Shown: positions 50,595 through 60,144 of the stretch, one piece after another | How positions within the stretch are numbered: the stretch's first letter is position 1 | Layout: every line of letters starts with the position of its first letter | Assembly: GCF_037996825.1 (NCBI RefSeq) | Contig: NZ_JBBNAC010000001.1 | Coordinates: 3,720,001-3,784,000 of the forward strand | From: Bdellovibrio sp. BCCA | GTDB lineage: Bacteria; Bdellovibrionota; Bdellovibrionia; Bdellovibrionales; Bdellovibrionaceae | Length of the DNA stretch: 64,000 nucleotides | Reading direction: 5' to 3' | Notes under the pieces: generated by a model | Database searches by the model: none | What the model saw: only the letters and a program-made list of their open reading frames with translations | Told to the model about the DNA's origin: nothing | Position numbers and translations under genes: made by a program

Positions 50595-52520
50595 TTAGCG
50601 ATGGTTGGCTCGCCAAAACTGCAATAATTTTTTCGCGTCTTCTTCCGGGCTCATTCGCGCATAAATTTTTTGGTCATAGAAATGAGCTATGCGGCTGAGT
50701 ATATCTTTGTCTTGAGGAAACTCTTTTTTCAGGCGCTCAAGGAAACTTAAAGGTGGCTCAGAAAGCTCTCGCGGAAAATTCTGATTCTGGGCCCATGCTT
50801 CCACTGCATGCATTAGAACTTGTTCTTCCGTTAATAAACCTTTCTGCTTAAAAAGACTGCGGAAAATAAAAACAAAGAGAACAAGAACGATGGAAAGAGC
50901 GAACGACAGACCTGCTTTATATTCCGTAAAACTTTTCCAAAGACTTTGTTGAGAAGATTTATCGAAGTCGATGAGGAAGTAAGTCCATCGGTAGTTCAAG
51001 TCTTCAACCCAAAAGCTTACTTCGTCCCACAAAAGAAATTGTTCTTTCGCCGGAGGACGCCAATCAATGGATCTTGCGAAAGCTCTTTGATCTTCTTCCG
51101 AAAGGCCGAAGAACTCTTCAGCTCCGATAATGATTCTTAATGGTGCCACCCACATTGTTGGATCTATTCGGTTCCAGGTTTTATTTGTATAAACCTCAAC
51201 CCACGCATGAGCGTCTTTTTGGGCAATCTTCCAAAAATCCCCGAGCGGATTGTATCTGCCGCCTTGATAGCCCACGACAACTCGTGAAGGAATACCTAGG
51301 GATCTTGCTAAAGTTGCATAAGCTCCCGCGAAGTGTTCGCAGAATCCTCGTTTTCTTTCAAAAAGGAATTTTTCTAAGTCATTGGGTCCGTAAATTCCAG
51401 GGCTTAACGTGTAAACGAATCCACTCTCTGCGAAAAGTTTTTGAATTTCTTTAAGACGATCTTCTTCGCTTAGGTTTTTCTTTTTTATATTTTCAACCCA
51501 TTCGGATACGCGGCCTTGCACCGGAGGTGCTTTAAGAAATTCTTCATCTGGAAATTCTTTATTTATTCCAGCCTCCGCCCAAATTGCGCGATAGACCGAT
51601 GGCTTTGAAATCGGACGTGAAGCTCTAAAGATAGATTGATGAAGAGGCAGAACTGTATTGGATTCAAGTTGGACATTTTTCGTTCCATCCAAAACAAACA
51701 AGAACGTCTGCGATGTAGGCTCCATCGCAACTTCATATGTGTATTCCTTTTCAGTTTTTCTTTCTTCATGTGTTTGAAGAATAGGTCTTCCGGGTCTCCA
51801 GCTTAATCCGCGAGAAGATGTTAAAACAGATCCCCGCCAATAAAGATCCGACGATTTCTTTAGCGGCAAATCCGAAATCTTTGCCCTAAATGCAACGGCG
51901 GGATTTGCGGCAAGCTCTGCAACTCTGCCTGGATTGATTTCATCTGTGAATCCAATTTCTCCATAAGGAGATCCTCCGCGCGACATGGCCCATGGTAAAA
52001 CAAAACGCGGAAAGACGAAGAAGAGGATCACTGCTAAAGGAATAGAGAGTACAAATATTTTTAACAGCGCCTTTGACCTTGCTGGAAGTCCCGAAGGTAA
52101 AAGTGAATACCACAGTCCTCCGAAGGCGAGCGCTGAGGGAAAAATCCAATAGATATCAAGAGTGAAAAGAGATTTTACCGAGATTAAAACGAATCCCAAA
52201 AGAACCACGAATTTGTGATCTCTTTCAGTTTCATAATCCATAATCCTTAATGCTGAAAGCGCCAGTAAGAATGTATAAGACGGTTCTTGTCCAATGAGTG
52301 TGCGGAACTGAATCAATGTTTGTACAAGAAGTAAAATACTCAGTGCGCCTGTGACTTTTCTTGAAAGTGGCTTCCAATTTAAATTCTCTACGCCCCACTT
52401 CCAAAAGAGCATGACAAAACTAAATATCGCAATCCATGTTGAGACCTCAAGAGCCACCATCGCCATCGCTGTGACAAAAGATGCTGCCAGGGCTTTTTGC
52501 GAATAGAATTTTCTTATCAC
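50595..52520 (-). CDS. TgpA-like membrane transglutaminase (DUF3488 + transglutaminase core)
   Basis: Protein of 641 residues. Several N-terminal membrane helices (residues about 10-190), a periplasmic transglutaminase-like domain and a final membrane helix (LSFALSIVLVLFVFIFRSLF). The papain-like triad is visible: Cys in KRGFCEHFAGAYATLARSLG, His in QKDAHAWVEVY and Asp in NRIDPTMW. It may be a peptidase or amidase rather than a crosslinker. Last gene of moxR-DUF58-tgpA, overlapping DUF58 by four bases; the trio is a widely shared envelope cluster of unclear function. Confidence 0.88.
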   Translation of the reverse strand: MIRKFYSQKALAASFVTAMAMVALEVSTWIAIFSFVMLFWKWGVENLNWKPLSRKVTGALSILLLVQTLIQFRTLIGQEPSYTFLLALSALRIMDYETERDHKFVVLLGFVLISVKSLFTLDIYWIFPSALAFGGLWYSLLPSGLPARSKALLKIFVLSIPLAVILFFVFPRFVLPWAMSRGGSPYGEIGFTDEINPGRVAELAANPAVAFRAKISDLPLKKSSDLYWRGSVLTSSRGLSWRPGRPILQTHEERKTEKEYTYEVAMEPTSQTFLFVLDGTKNVQLESNTVLPLHQSIFRASRPISKPSVYRAIWAEAGINKEFPDEEFLKAPPVQGRVSEWVENIKKKNLSEEDRLKEIQKLFAESGFVYTLSPGIYGPNDLEKFLFERKRGFCEHFAGAYATLARSLGIPSRVVVGYQGGRYNPLGDFWKIAQKDAHAWVEVYTNKTWNRIDPTMWVAPLRIIIGAEEFFGLSEEDQRAFARSIDWRPPAKEQFLLWDEVSFWVEDLNYRWTYFLIDFDKSSQQSLWKSFTEYKAGLSFALSIVLVLFVFIFRSLFKQKGLLTEEQVLMHAVEAWAQNQNFPRELSEPPLSFLERLKKEFPQDKDILSRIAHFYDQKIYARMSPEEDAKKLLQFWRANHR

Positions 52521-53329
52521 GACACATCTCCGGAATTTAAAATCGCCAGAGACTCAAGACATGTTTTCCAGTGTGAAGGTCCACGCTCAAGAGGTGTCTT
52601 AATATTATTTAGATCCAAAGAGTAGGCATGTCCTCGTTTTTCAGCTTCATCTATCCAAAGACAAAGTTGCGAGATGCGCGATTCAAAATCTGTAAGGTGC
52701 GAAGTCTGTTCCCACGAAAATCTCAATGAAGGCTTTTCCATCTCTTCAAAGTTTTTTACCAACAGTTCCTGTCGTCTTGCGCTCGCCCGCCAATCAATGC
52801 GCATCGTGGAGTCTGAGCTTTGATATTCCCGGTGATCGCGAAACAAACCTGAATTTTTGAGATCTTCGGAACCGTAAGATTTTTGCGGAAACTGAGGATC
52901 CCCTTTTTTTGCAGGGTAAACCAAAGAGGCAGGGTTTAGTGAAGAAAGCTCCGCTCGCTCTTCTGTTTTCTCAAAGAAGACAACAAGATTCCAAGCTGGT
53001 GCCGTGAAATGGTTCTTTAAATGGACGACTAGCGCGCTTCTTTCTTCTGCAAATAGATTTTCTCCGTAAATGTTTTCTATTTCAACTCCATCCACATTTT
53101 TATTCGTAATAAGTACGCTGGTAAGAGCGACAGAAATTAGAAAGAAGACAAAGATGTAAATAAGATTATTCGCGTAACCGACGGCTAAAAAGAATAATAC
53201 CAGCGCCATGGCTCCGAAAGCGAAACCAAAAGCACTTGGAACAATATAAGTTCTCGTTCTTTTCCTAGACAGGAACTGGCGTACTTTTTTGTAAAGCCCC
53301 TGCCCATTCACGGCCTCGCTTGATGCCAT
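52517..53329 (-). CDS. DUF58 family protein
   Basis: Protein of 270 residues with two membrane helices near the N-terminus (about 30-75) and the DUF58 signature DHREYQSSDSTMRIDWRASA followed by RRQELLVKNFEE. This vWA-like family is paired with MoxR ATPases. The start at ATG 53329 has an excellent GGGAGGAAATC ribosome site and implies a 65-base overlap with moxR, so translation is coupled. The C-terminal third of many family members is shorter here. Confidence 0.88.
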   Translation of the reverse strand: MASSEAVNGQGLYKKVRQFLSRKRTRTYIVPSAFGFAFGAMALVLFFLAVGYANNLIYIFVFFLISVALTSVLITNKNVDGVEIENIYGENLFAEERSALVVHLKNHFTAPAWNLVVFFEKTEERAELSSLNPASLVYPAKKGDPQFPQKSYGSEDLKNSGLFRDHREYQSSDSTMRIDWRASARRQELLVKNFEEMEKPSLRFSWEQTSHLTDFESRISQLCLWIDEAEKRGHAYSLDLNNIKTPLERGPSHWKTCLESLAILNSGDVS

Positions 53330-54185
53330 GATTTCCTCCCAGACGGTGACCTAATACAGGAACTAAAATTTGTTGAACATCTTCAGGGCGCACATAGTTG
53401 CGACCCTCCATGAAGGCCCAAGCTTTGGCCGCTTTTACCAGAGCCATTCCCGCACGAGTAGAAAGAGGTGTCCCTTCGAATCCTGCGCGACGAGATTTCT
53501 CTAAAAGGTCCGCGATATAGTTCGCAACAGTTTGTGAAACTTGGACTTTTTGAACTTGCAAAAGAGCTTCTGAAATTTCATTCTCAGAAAAAAGTGCTTT
53601 CACGTTTTGCAAAAGATGACGTGGATCTTCACCTTGCAAAATACGCACTTCGGTTTCTTTTGAAGCGTGATGCAATTCCAAACTCATTAGAAAACGATCA
53701 AGCTGACTTTCAGGTAATGGAAAAGTTCCCATCTGCTGATGCGGATTCTGTGTCGCAATCACATAGAAAGGACGAGGTAGCGCCCACGTATTTCCATCGA
53801 CAGATACTTCGCCTTCTTCCATTGCTTGAAGCAAAGCACTCTGCGTGCGAGGACTCGCGCGATTTAATTCATCGGCCATAACAAGTTGTGAAAACAGTGG
53901 TCCCTCATGAAAAACAAATTTATGTTCTTGCGGATGAAACACTTGTCCGCCGATGACATCAGCCGGAAGAAGATCAATCGTGAATTGAATACGACGAGTT
54001 TTAAGACCTAAAAGTTTTCCAAGAACTTGCACCAAAGTGGTCTTCCCCACTCCCGGCAAATCTTCAATCAAAAGATTTCCACCAGCGAGCAGACAAGTGA
54101 TCGCTAAACGGATTTCCACATTCTTATCCAGAACAACTTTCGACGCTTCAGAGATGAGTTCGTGAAACTTTTGATTCATGCTCAC
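53265..54185 (-). CDS. MoxR-family AAA+ ATPase
   Basis: Protein of 306 residues. Walker A is LPGVGKTTL, Walker B VMADELNRASPRTQSALL, sensor 1 is VIATQNPHQQMGTFPLPESQ and the C-terminal helical lid ends GTPLSTRAGMALVKAAKAWA. MoxR proteins act as chaperone-like ATPases for vWA-domain partners; the partner is probably the DUF58 protein whose gene overlaps. First gene of the operon, 140 bases downstream of nuoN and its terminator. Confidence 0.92.
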   Translation of the reverse strand: MSMNQKFHELISEASKVVLDKNVEIRLAITCLLAGGNLLIEDLPGVGKTTLVQVLGKLLGLKTRRIQFTIDLLPADVIGGQVFHPQEHKFVFHEGPLFSQLVMADELNRASPRTQSALLQAMEEGEVSVDGNTWALPRPFYVIATQNPHQQMGTFPLPESQLDRFLMSLELHHASKETEVRILQGEDPRHLLQNVKALFSENEISEALLQVQKVQVSQTVANYIADLLEKSRRAGFEGTPLSTRAGMALVKAAKAWAFMEGRNYVRPEDVQQILVPVLGHRLGGNHGIKRGREWAGALQKSTPVPV

Positions 54186-54270
54186 TAAGAATAATGTCTC
54201 ACGAGTTTACGAACCAGTTATAATCTCTCAGGCCCGATGAAAGCCCAGCATGTGTCGCTCATTAGAATAA

Positions 54271-54298
54271 AAAAGCCCTGGGAAATCCCAAGGCTTTT
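54271..54298 (-). terminator. intrinsic terminator of the nuo operon
   Basis: On the minus strand AAAAGCC (54298-54292) pairs with GGCTTTT (54277-54271), with the stem extended by TGGG/CCCA inside, followed by TTTATTCTAATG. It lies 27 bases after the nuoN stop. Confidence 0.88.
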
Positions 54299-54325
54299 GT
54301 TTTTTTGTGACTAAGAATTTAAATC

Positions 54326-55786
54326 TTAGAACAAACTTTTCTCTACCGCTGCAAAGATAGGGCCTGATACAAATCCCATCGCAACAATCGCTAGAGCCAT
54401 CACAACTGCAGTGACAGTTGTAGCATTCAAAGAGTGGCCAGCGACTTCTGCGTTGCCCTCTTTCATGTACATCACAACGATCGGTCTTAGGTAGTAGTAA
54501 ACGCCGATCACAGAGCTCACCATACCCCATACAGCGAGCCACAAAAGACCTTCGCCGACAGCGGCGTTGAACAAGTAGAATTTACCGAAGAATCCCAATG
54601 TTGGTGGGATACCCGCAAGTGACAACAAGAACACTGTTAGGCACAACGCCAACATCGGTCTTTGTTTCGCGAAGCCCGCAAGATCATCGATATTCACGAT
54701 GTGGTTTTCAGATCTTTCAAGCATGCTCGCAATTGCAAACGCCCCCAAAGTCATCAAAGCGTAGCTCAACAAATAGAAGATCACGCCAGAAGCACCAAAA
54801 GCACCGTTATCGCTCACGCCCGCAGTGATGATACCGATTAAAAGGTATCCAGAGTGCGCTACAGAAGAATAAGCAATCATACGTTTAAAGTTATTTTGAA
54901 TGATCGCTGCGGTATTACCCACGATCATTGTGATCACGGCCAACCATTGCAAGATATCAAACAAGTGATCAGAACCCGTCAAAGACTTCGTTGCAATCAC
55001 GCGCAAGAAAGCTGCAAAAGAAACTGTCTTAACCGCTGTCGCCATGAAAGCAGAGTGCGGAGTAGGAGCTCCTTGGTAAACGTCTGGAGTCCATGCATGG
55101 AATGGAGCGATTGAAACCTTAAAGCAGAAGCCCAAGATCACAAACGTGATACCGAACAAGAACAAACGAGACGTTTGCACAAGTTCCGCTGCGTTTTCCA
55201 TGAAGCCAAGGATGTTTGTTCCACCCGTAGATCCAAAAATGAAAGCCACACCGTACAAGAAGACAGCCGAAGCAAAAGATCCAAGAACGAAGTATTTCAA
55301 CGCCGCTTCTTTAGAAAGTTTTTCTTCGTGGCTCATTGCGATCATCAAGTACAATGCCAAAGACATCAACTCAAGACCAATGAATACCATCAAAAGATCC
55401 ACTGCTGAAACAAGGATCAACATCCCAATCGCAGAGCTGAGAGCCAAGAACACCAGTTCAGAAAACTGCTTTCCTGTCGTTGATGGATTTTCATACATCA
55501 TGATCATCGCAGCACCAGCAGCACCAAGAGCAATCACGCCCATCCACTGAGTCACACCGTCAAAGATCAATCCGCCGTTGAAAGCCGTTTTACCTGCGCC
55601 ACCAAAGACGACAAGCAAACCAATTGCAACCACGATACCGATCAAACCTTGAGACAAAGTGATCACAGGATGTTGTTCACGATTTCCGCGCAAAACTTTC
55701 GCTGTGATGGGAATGATACTCGCCAAAAATAACGCAATCATTGGCGAAATCAGAAGAATGTCACTAAGACCAATAGCTGTATTCAT
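54326..55786 (-). CDS. nuoN: NADH-quinone oxidoreductase subunit N
   Basis: Protein of 486 residues, about 14 membrane helices. Proton-pump features of the Mrp-antiporter-like family: KVSIAPFHAWTPDVYQGAPT, KRMIAYSSVAHSGYLLIG, and the conserved Lys in LSKEAALKYFVLGSFASAVF. It is one of three antiporter-like pumps in complex I. Start and stop with nuoM overlap by one base (TAATG) after a GGAGG site. Last gene of the operon. Confidence 0.95.
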   Translation of the reverse strand: MNTAIGLSDILLISPMIALFLASIIPITAKVLRGNREQHPVITLSQGLIGIVVAIGLLVVFGGAGKTAFNGGLIFDGVTQWMGVIALGAAGAAMIMMYENPSTTGKQFSELVFLALSSAIGMLILVSAVDLLMVFIGLELMSLALYLMIAMSHEEKLSKEAALKYFVLGSFASAVFLYGVAFIFGSTGGTNILGFMENAAELVQTSRLFLFGITFVILGFCFKVSIAPFHAWTPDVYQGAPTPHSAFMATAVKTVSFAAFLRVIATKSLTGSDHLFDILQWLAVITMIVGNTAAIIQNNFKRMIAYSSVAHSGYLLIGIITAGVSDNGAFGASGVIFYLLSYALMTLGAFAIASMLERSENHIVNIDDLAGFAKQRPMLALCLTVFLLSLAGIPPTLGFFGKFYLFNAAVGEGLLWLAVWGMVSSVIGVYYYLRPIVVMYMKEGNAEVAGHSLNATTVTAVVMALAIVAMGFVSGPIFAAVEKSLF

Positions 55787-57339
55787 TAGTTACCTCCTTG
55801 CGCTTGCTGAGTCGAGGCATCGCCAGGCTGAACAATTGTCAGGTTGTAGTTACTTCTGTTGTTCACCAAGTAATCAATACTAGCCTTGGAGTAATTCAAG
55901 AAGTGGTTCGGGAATAGACCCATCCAGAACACCATAATAACCATCGGAACAAGAACCGCGATTTCACGCGCATTCAAATCATGAAGCGGATGATGCTCGT
56001 CTTTCACAAGCTCCCCTTTTTCACCGAAGAACACACGTTTAAACATCCACAACATGTAAACTGCACCAAGAACCACACCCGTTACCGCGAAGTACGCGAA
56101 TACTGGCTGAGCTTGGTAAGTTCCAAGAAGGATGAAGAACTCCCCTACAAATCCGTTCGTCAATGGAACCGCGATAGAAGAAAGAGTCACGATAAAGAAG
56201 AAGATCGTGAACAGTGGCAACACACTTGCCAAACCACCGTACTTCGCAATTTCACGAGAGTGTGTTCTTTCGTAAATCATACCGATTAAGATGAACAGAG
56301 CGCCCGTTGAAATACCGTGGTTCAACATTTGGTACAAACCACCTGACATACCGTAAGCGTTGAAAGCAAAAAGACCCAACAAGATGTAACCCATGTGCGA
56401 TACAGAAGAGTACGCCACAAGTTTTTTCACATCCGGTTGAACCATCGCAACCAAAGCGCCGTAGATGATACCCACAACACCGATCAGCATAAACAACCAC
56501 GCCCAGTATTCAGAAGCCTCTGGGAACAAAGGAAGAACCCAGCGCATGAAACCGTAAGTACCCATCTTCAACATCACACCAGCCAGAATCACAGAGCCTG
56601 GAGTTGGTGCTTCAACGTGGGCATCAGGCAACCAAGTGTGAAGTGGGAATACCGGAACTTTCACAGAGAATGCCAAAGCAAACGCAAAGAACAACAAAGT
56701 TTGAAGGCTGAAGAATGTTCCGCCAACAAATGGAATCTTCAATTGATAGAAGTCCAAAAGACTTGCGCTCATGTGACCAGTCGCTTCTTGAGTGAGGTAC
56801 ATCATGTAGATGATCGCAACGAGCATCAACACGGAACCTGCCATCGTATAGATGAAGAACTTAACTGTCGCATAAAGTCTGCGAGCTCCACCCCAAATAC
56901 CGACCATGAAGTACATCGGTACAAGAGAAAGTTCCCAGAAGACGTAGAAGAAGATCGCATCCATCGCCAGGAAAGTTCCAAGCATCGCTGTTTGCAAAAT
57001 GAACAAAGCAACGTGGAAACCTTTTACGCGCTCAGTGATCGCCGTCCAACTCGCCAAGATAATGATCGGAGTTAAGAACGTTGTCAGAAGAACCAGCCAC
57101 AAAGAAATCCCGTCAATACCCATGAAGTATTGAATGCCGAATCTCTCGATCCACATGAACTTCTCAACCATTTGAAGTCCTGCAGAACTTGGATTGAATC
57201 TTTGCAGAAGCACTAAGCTCACAAGGAATTCGATCACAGAAAGACCTAAAGCCAAGTGACGAATCGTATTGGATTTAGGCCATACTGCTACGATCAGAGC
57301 GAACAAAAGAGGTAGAAAAACAATGCTACTCAGGATCAT
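55786..57339 (-). CDS. nuoM: NADH-quinone oxidoreductase subunit M
   Basis: Protein of 517 residues. Typical segments are FWELSLVPMYFMVGIWGG with the key Glu, KVPVFPLHTWLPDAHVEAPT, and KKLVAYSSVSHMGYILLG. It is the middle antiporter-like proton pump of complex I. GAGGT precedes the ATG. It lies three bases after nuoL and overlaps nuoN by one base, so the pump genes are tightly linked. Confidence 0.96.
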   Translation of the reverse strand: MILSSIVFLPLLFALIVAVWPKSNTIRHLALGLSVIEFLVSLVLLQRFNPSSAGLQMVEKFMWIERFGIQYFMGIDGISLWLVLLTTFLTPIIILASWTAITERVKGFHVALFILQTAMLGTFLAMDAIFFYVFWELSLVPMYFMVGIWGGARRLYATVKFFIYTMAGSVLMLVAIIYMMYLTQEATGHMSASLLDFYQLKIPFVGGTFFSLQTLLFFAFALAFSVKVPVFPLHTWLPDAHVEAPTPGSVILAGVMLKMGTYGFMRWVLPLFPEASEYWAWLFMLIGVVGIIYGALVAMVQPDVKKLVAYSSVSHMGYILLGLFAFNAYGMSGGLYQMLNHGISTGALFILIGMIYERTHSREIAKYGGLASVLPLFTIFFFIVTLSSIAVPLTNGFVGEFFILLGTYQAQPVFAYFAVTGVVLGAVYMLWMFKRVFFGEKGELVKDEHHPLHDLNAREIAVLVPMVIMVFWMGLFPNHFLNYSKASIDYLVNNRSNYNLTIVQPGDASTQQAQGGN

Positions 57340-57342
57340 ACA

Positions 57343-59274
57343 TTACCTCATGATCACAAATGAAAGAGCGACAACAACACCGATGCCGATGTACATCGCG
57401 TACTGTTGCATATTGCCGGTTTGGATAGAACGAACCATTGAACCCATGCCACGCGCAAGGTCTCCGGCCCAATAAGTCATCTTGTCGATGAAGTTCACAT
57501 CAATATAGTACCAAGTGTTTTTACTGATGTTCACAAGCGGATTGATAATGAAACCAAAGTACGCTTCATCAACGAAGTATTTGTTATACACAAGGTTGTA
57601 AACAGGCTTGATGCTCGCTGCGATTTTCTTCGGAGTTTCCGGAGATTTCACATAGAACTGATAAGCCACGATCGCAGAGATCAAAGCCAATCCAACTGAC
57701 ACGCCCATCAAAGTCCATTCAGTCGTGTGCTCAATCGGCTGCCATCCAGGGATCGGAGAAATAAGTGGGTGCAACCAGTGCTCCCACACGTTTGGAATAT
57801 GTCCCAAACCTTCACCGATCACGTGCGGAATACCAATCCACCCACCGATCACAGAAAGAACCGCAAGAACGATCAAAGGAATCGTCATCAACGCCGGAGA
57901 TTCATGAGGATGAACTTCTTTCGGAACGCGGCTTTTACCCCAGAAAGTCAAAGCCATCAAACGAGTCATATAGAACGCCGTCAAAGTCGCACCCAAAGCA
58001 CCCGCAGCCCACAACACTGGAGAACCCATTGGTGAGTTGAAGGCGTAAGCCAAGATTTCATCCTTAGAGAAGAAACCCGCAAATGGAGGCATACCGATGA
58101 TCGCGAGCCAACCAAGAAGGAACGTGATGTGCGTAATCGGCATATACTTTTTAAGTCCGCCCATCTTACGAATATCTTGTTCTTCGTGCATTGCATGGAT
58201 CACAGAACCAGATCCCAAGAACATCAACGCTTTAAAGAAAGCGTGAGTCATCAAGTGGAACATCGCTGCTCCGAAAGCACCAACTCCGCAAGCAAGGAAC
58301 ATGTAACCAAGTTGTGACACTGTAGAGTAAGCCAAAACTTTTTTGATGTCCCATTGGGTCATACCGATTGTCGCCGCAAAAACCGCTGTCGCCGCGCCAA
58401 TAACGGCAATCACCATCATTGTGTTAGGAGCCATGATAAACAACGGATTCAGACGGACGATCATGTAAACACCGGCAGTCACCATCGTTGCCGCATGGAT
58501 CAACGCGGAAACTGGTGTTGGACCGGCCATCGCGTCTGGAAGCCAAACGTACAATGGAATCTGTGCAGATTTACCAGTGGCACCGATGAACAAGAACAAT
58601 GTTCCCAAAGTCACCGCACCCAACCAAGAAGACTCAGCCACTGTTGGTGCTAAAGCATTCAACTCGTGGAAGTTCAAAGTTCCGAATGTGATGAAAAGAA
58701 CAAACATACCAAGAAGGAAAGCCGCATCCCCGATACGATTCGTGATGAAGGCTTTCATACCTGCTGCTGCTTTTTCTTTGTCTGTAAACCAGAAACCGAT
58801 CAACAAGTAAGAGCAAAGACCAACGCCTTCCCAACCCACAAACATCACAAGCAAGCTGTCACCAAGAACAAGCAACAACATGTTGAAGATGAAAAGATTC
58901 AGGTAAGCGAAGTATTTCGCGGCACCTTTATCGTGGTGCATGTAACCGATTGAGAACAAGTGGATCAAAGTACCCACACCTGTCACAACCAAGATCATGA
59001 TCGCGCTGATTTGATCGATCACAAATCCCGCGTTGATTTTAAACTTATCAACCGCCATCCATTCAAAGAAGCTCACGGCAATTCTGCGAGTCTCTTCAGG
59101 CATCGCGACAAGATCCAACACCAACAAAATTGAGCTGATGAAAGAGATTGCGATAGCGACTGTAGCAATCACACCTGCCACGTTGGCAGAATGTTTTTTA
59201 TAACGAGTTCCGTTGATAAGGAAACCTACAAACGGAGCGAGGATCAAAAGGGCCATTAAAAGAGAGTGAGTCAC
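57343..59274 (-). CDS. nuoL: NADH-quinone oxidoreductase subunit L
   Basis: Protein of 643 residues starting with GTG. Characteristic segments are FVGWEGVGLCSYLLIGFWF with the pump Glu, KSAQIPLYVWLPDAMAGPTP and KKVLAYSTVSQLGYMFLACG. The long C-terminal lateral helix region (about 560-640) is present, ending in the membrane anchor YAMYIGIGVVVALSFVIMR. It is the distal proton pump of complex I. It starts 10 bases after nuoK. Confidence 0.96.
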   Translation of the reverse strand: MTHSLLMALLILAPFVGFLINGTRYKKHSANVAGVIATVAIAISFISSILLVLDLVAMPEETRRIAVSFFEWMAVDKFKINAGFVIDQISAIMILVVTGVGTLIHLFSIGYMHHDKGAAKYFAYLNLFIFNMLLLVLGDSLLVMFVGWEGVGLCSYLLIGFWFTDKEKAAAGMKAFITNRIGDAAFLLGMFVLFITFGTLNFHELNALAPTVAESSWLGAVTLGTLFLFIGATGKSAQIPLYVWLPDAMAGPTPVSALIHAATMVTAGVYMIVRLNPLFIMAPNTMMVIAVIGAATAVFAATIGMTQWDIKKVLAYSTVSQLGYMFLACGVGAFGAAMFHLMTHAFFKALMFLGSGSVIHAMHEEQDIRKMGGLKKYMPITHITFLLGWLAIIGMPPFAGFFSKDEILAYAFNSPMGSPVLWAAGALGATLTAFYMTRLMALTFWGKSRVPKEVHPHESPALMTIPLIVLAVLSVIGGWIGIPHVIGEGLGHIPNVWEHWLHPLISPIPGWQPIEHTTEWTLMGVSVGLALISAIVAYQFYVKSPETPKKIAASIKPVYNLVYNKYFVDEAYFGFIINPLVNISKNTWYYIDVNFIDKMTYWAGDLARGMGSMVRSIQTGNMQQYAMYIGIGVVVALSFVIMR

Positions 59275-59284
59275 GGCTGTTCCC

Positions 59285-59608
59285 TTATCCTTTCAAGTGC
59301 TCAAAGAAGCGGATGTTAACTTCGTTGAATCGTTTAAAGATCGACACCGCCAAAGCCAAACCTACTGCCGCTTCCGCCGCAGCGATTGTCATGACGAAAA
59401 ACACCATGATGTGTCCATCTAAAAGACCCAAGAATTTGCTGAATGCTACGAACGTTAAGTTCACAGAGTTCAACATCAATTCAATCGACATCAAAAGAAC
59501 GATCACGTTACGGCGAAGAAGAACTCCGGCCATTCCCGTGACGAACAAAAGAGCTGCCAAAACCAAATAGTGAGTCAGACCAATGTTGTTGATGATCTCA
59601 GTGTTCAT
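59285..59608 (-). CDS. nuoK: NADH-quinone oxidoreductase subunit K
   Basis: Protein of 107 residues starting at ATG 59608, five bases after AAGGTGG. An upstream extension of the frame to 59638 belongs to nuoJ. Three membrane helices carry the conserved Glu residues in LLMSIELMLNSVNLTFV and FFVMTIAAAEAAVGLALAVS. It forms part of the fourth proton channel with NuoJ. It overlaps nuoJ by 11 bases. Confidence 0.95.
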   Translation of the reverse strand: MNTEIINNIGLTHYLVLAALLFVTGMAGVLLRRNVIVLLMSIELMLNSVNLTFVAFSKFLGLLDGHIMVFFVMTIAAAEAAVGLALAVSIFKRFNEVNIRFFEHLKG

Positions 59609-60134
59609 GTGTTCCACCTTTACTGCGCGCAAGGGCAACAGCTCCGACAGCGATTACAAGAAGCAAAACGCCCAAAGCTTCAAATCCGAAGATATATTTT
59701 GTGAACAAGATATGGCCCAACTGTTTCGTCGCTTCCATTCCTGTTCCCGTTGTCACTGGATTGTCCGTCGTTTTTTCAGTCAAAAGACCGACTGACATCG
59801 CAATCGCACCAACAACAAGTCCCGCAAGAAGTCCGACAGAGGCAATTTTCACAGCTCCTGTGAACTTACCGCGCGTAAACGCTTGAAGATCTTTCTTTAA
59901 GTCAAAGAGCATGATCACCATAACGAAGAGGACCATGACCGCTCCGGCGTAAACAATCAACTGAACACCGGCGATAAAGTAAGCGTTTAAAGTTACAAAC
60001 AAAGCCGACACACCCACCATCGTCATTGCCAAGCAAAGAGCCGAGTAGATCGGGTTCGACATAAGGATCACACTCAGGCCGCTGACCAGAGTGACGATCG
60101 CTAGAAACCAAAATAGAAAAGCATCTGCTGTCAC
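59598..60134 (-). CDS. nuoJ: NADH-quinone oxidoreductase subunit J
   Basis: Protein of 178 residues starting with GTG after GAGGAG. Five membrane helices with the conserved LCLAMTMVGVSALFVTLNAY and AGVQLIVYAGAVMVLFVMVIM, including the Tyr and pi-bulge region of helix 3. The helix 4 area has a short insertion (VGLLTEKTTDNPVTTGTG), which is usual. It lies between nuoH and nuoK. Confidence 0.93.
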   Translation of the reverse strand: MTADAFLFWFLAIVTLVSGLSVILMSNPIYSALCLAMTMVGVSALFVTLNAYFIAGVQLIVYAGAVMVLFVMVIMLFDLKKDLQAFTRGKFTGAVKIASVGLLAGLVVGAIAMSVGLLTEKTTDNPVTTGTGMEATKQLGHILFTKYIFGFEALGVLLLVIAVGAVALARSKGGTHEH

Positions 60135-60144
60135 GTTAAACTCC

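Noticed and set aside
56395-57075. Plus-strand frame of about 226 codons opposite nuoM
   Set aside because: Arg/His/Gln-rich translation mirrors the membrane-helix codons of nuoM.
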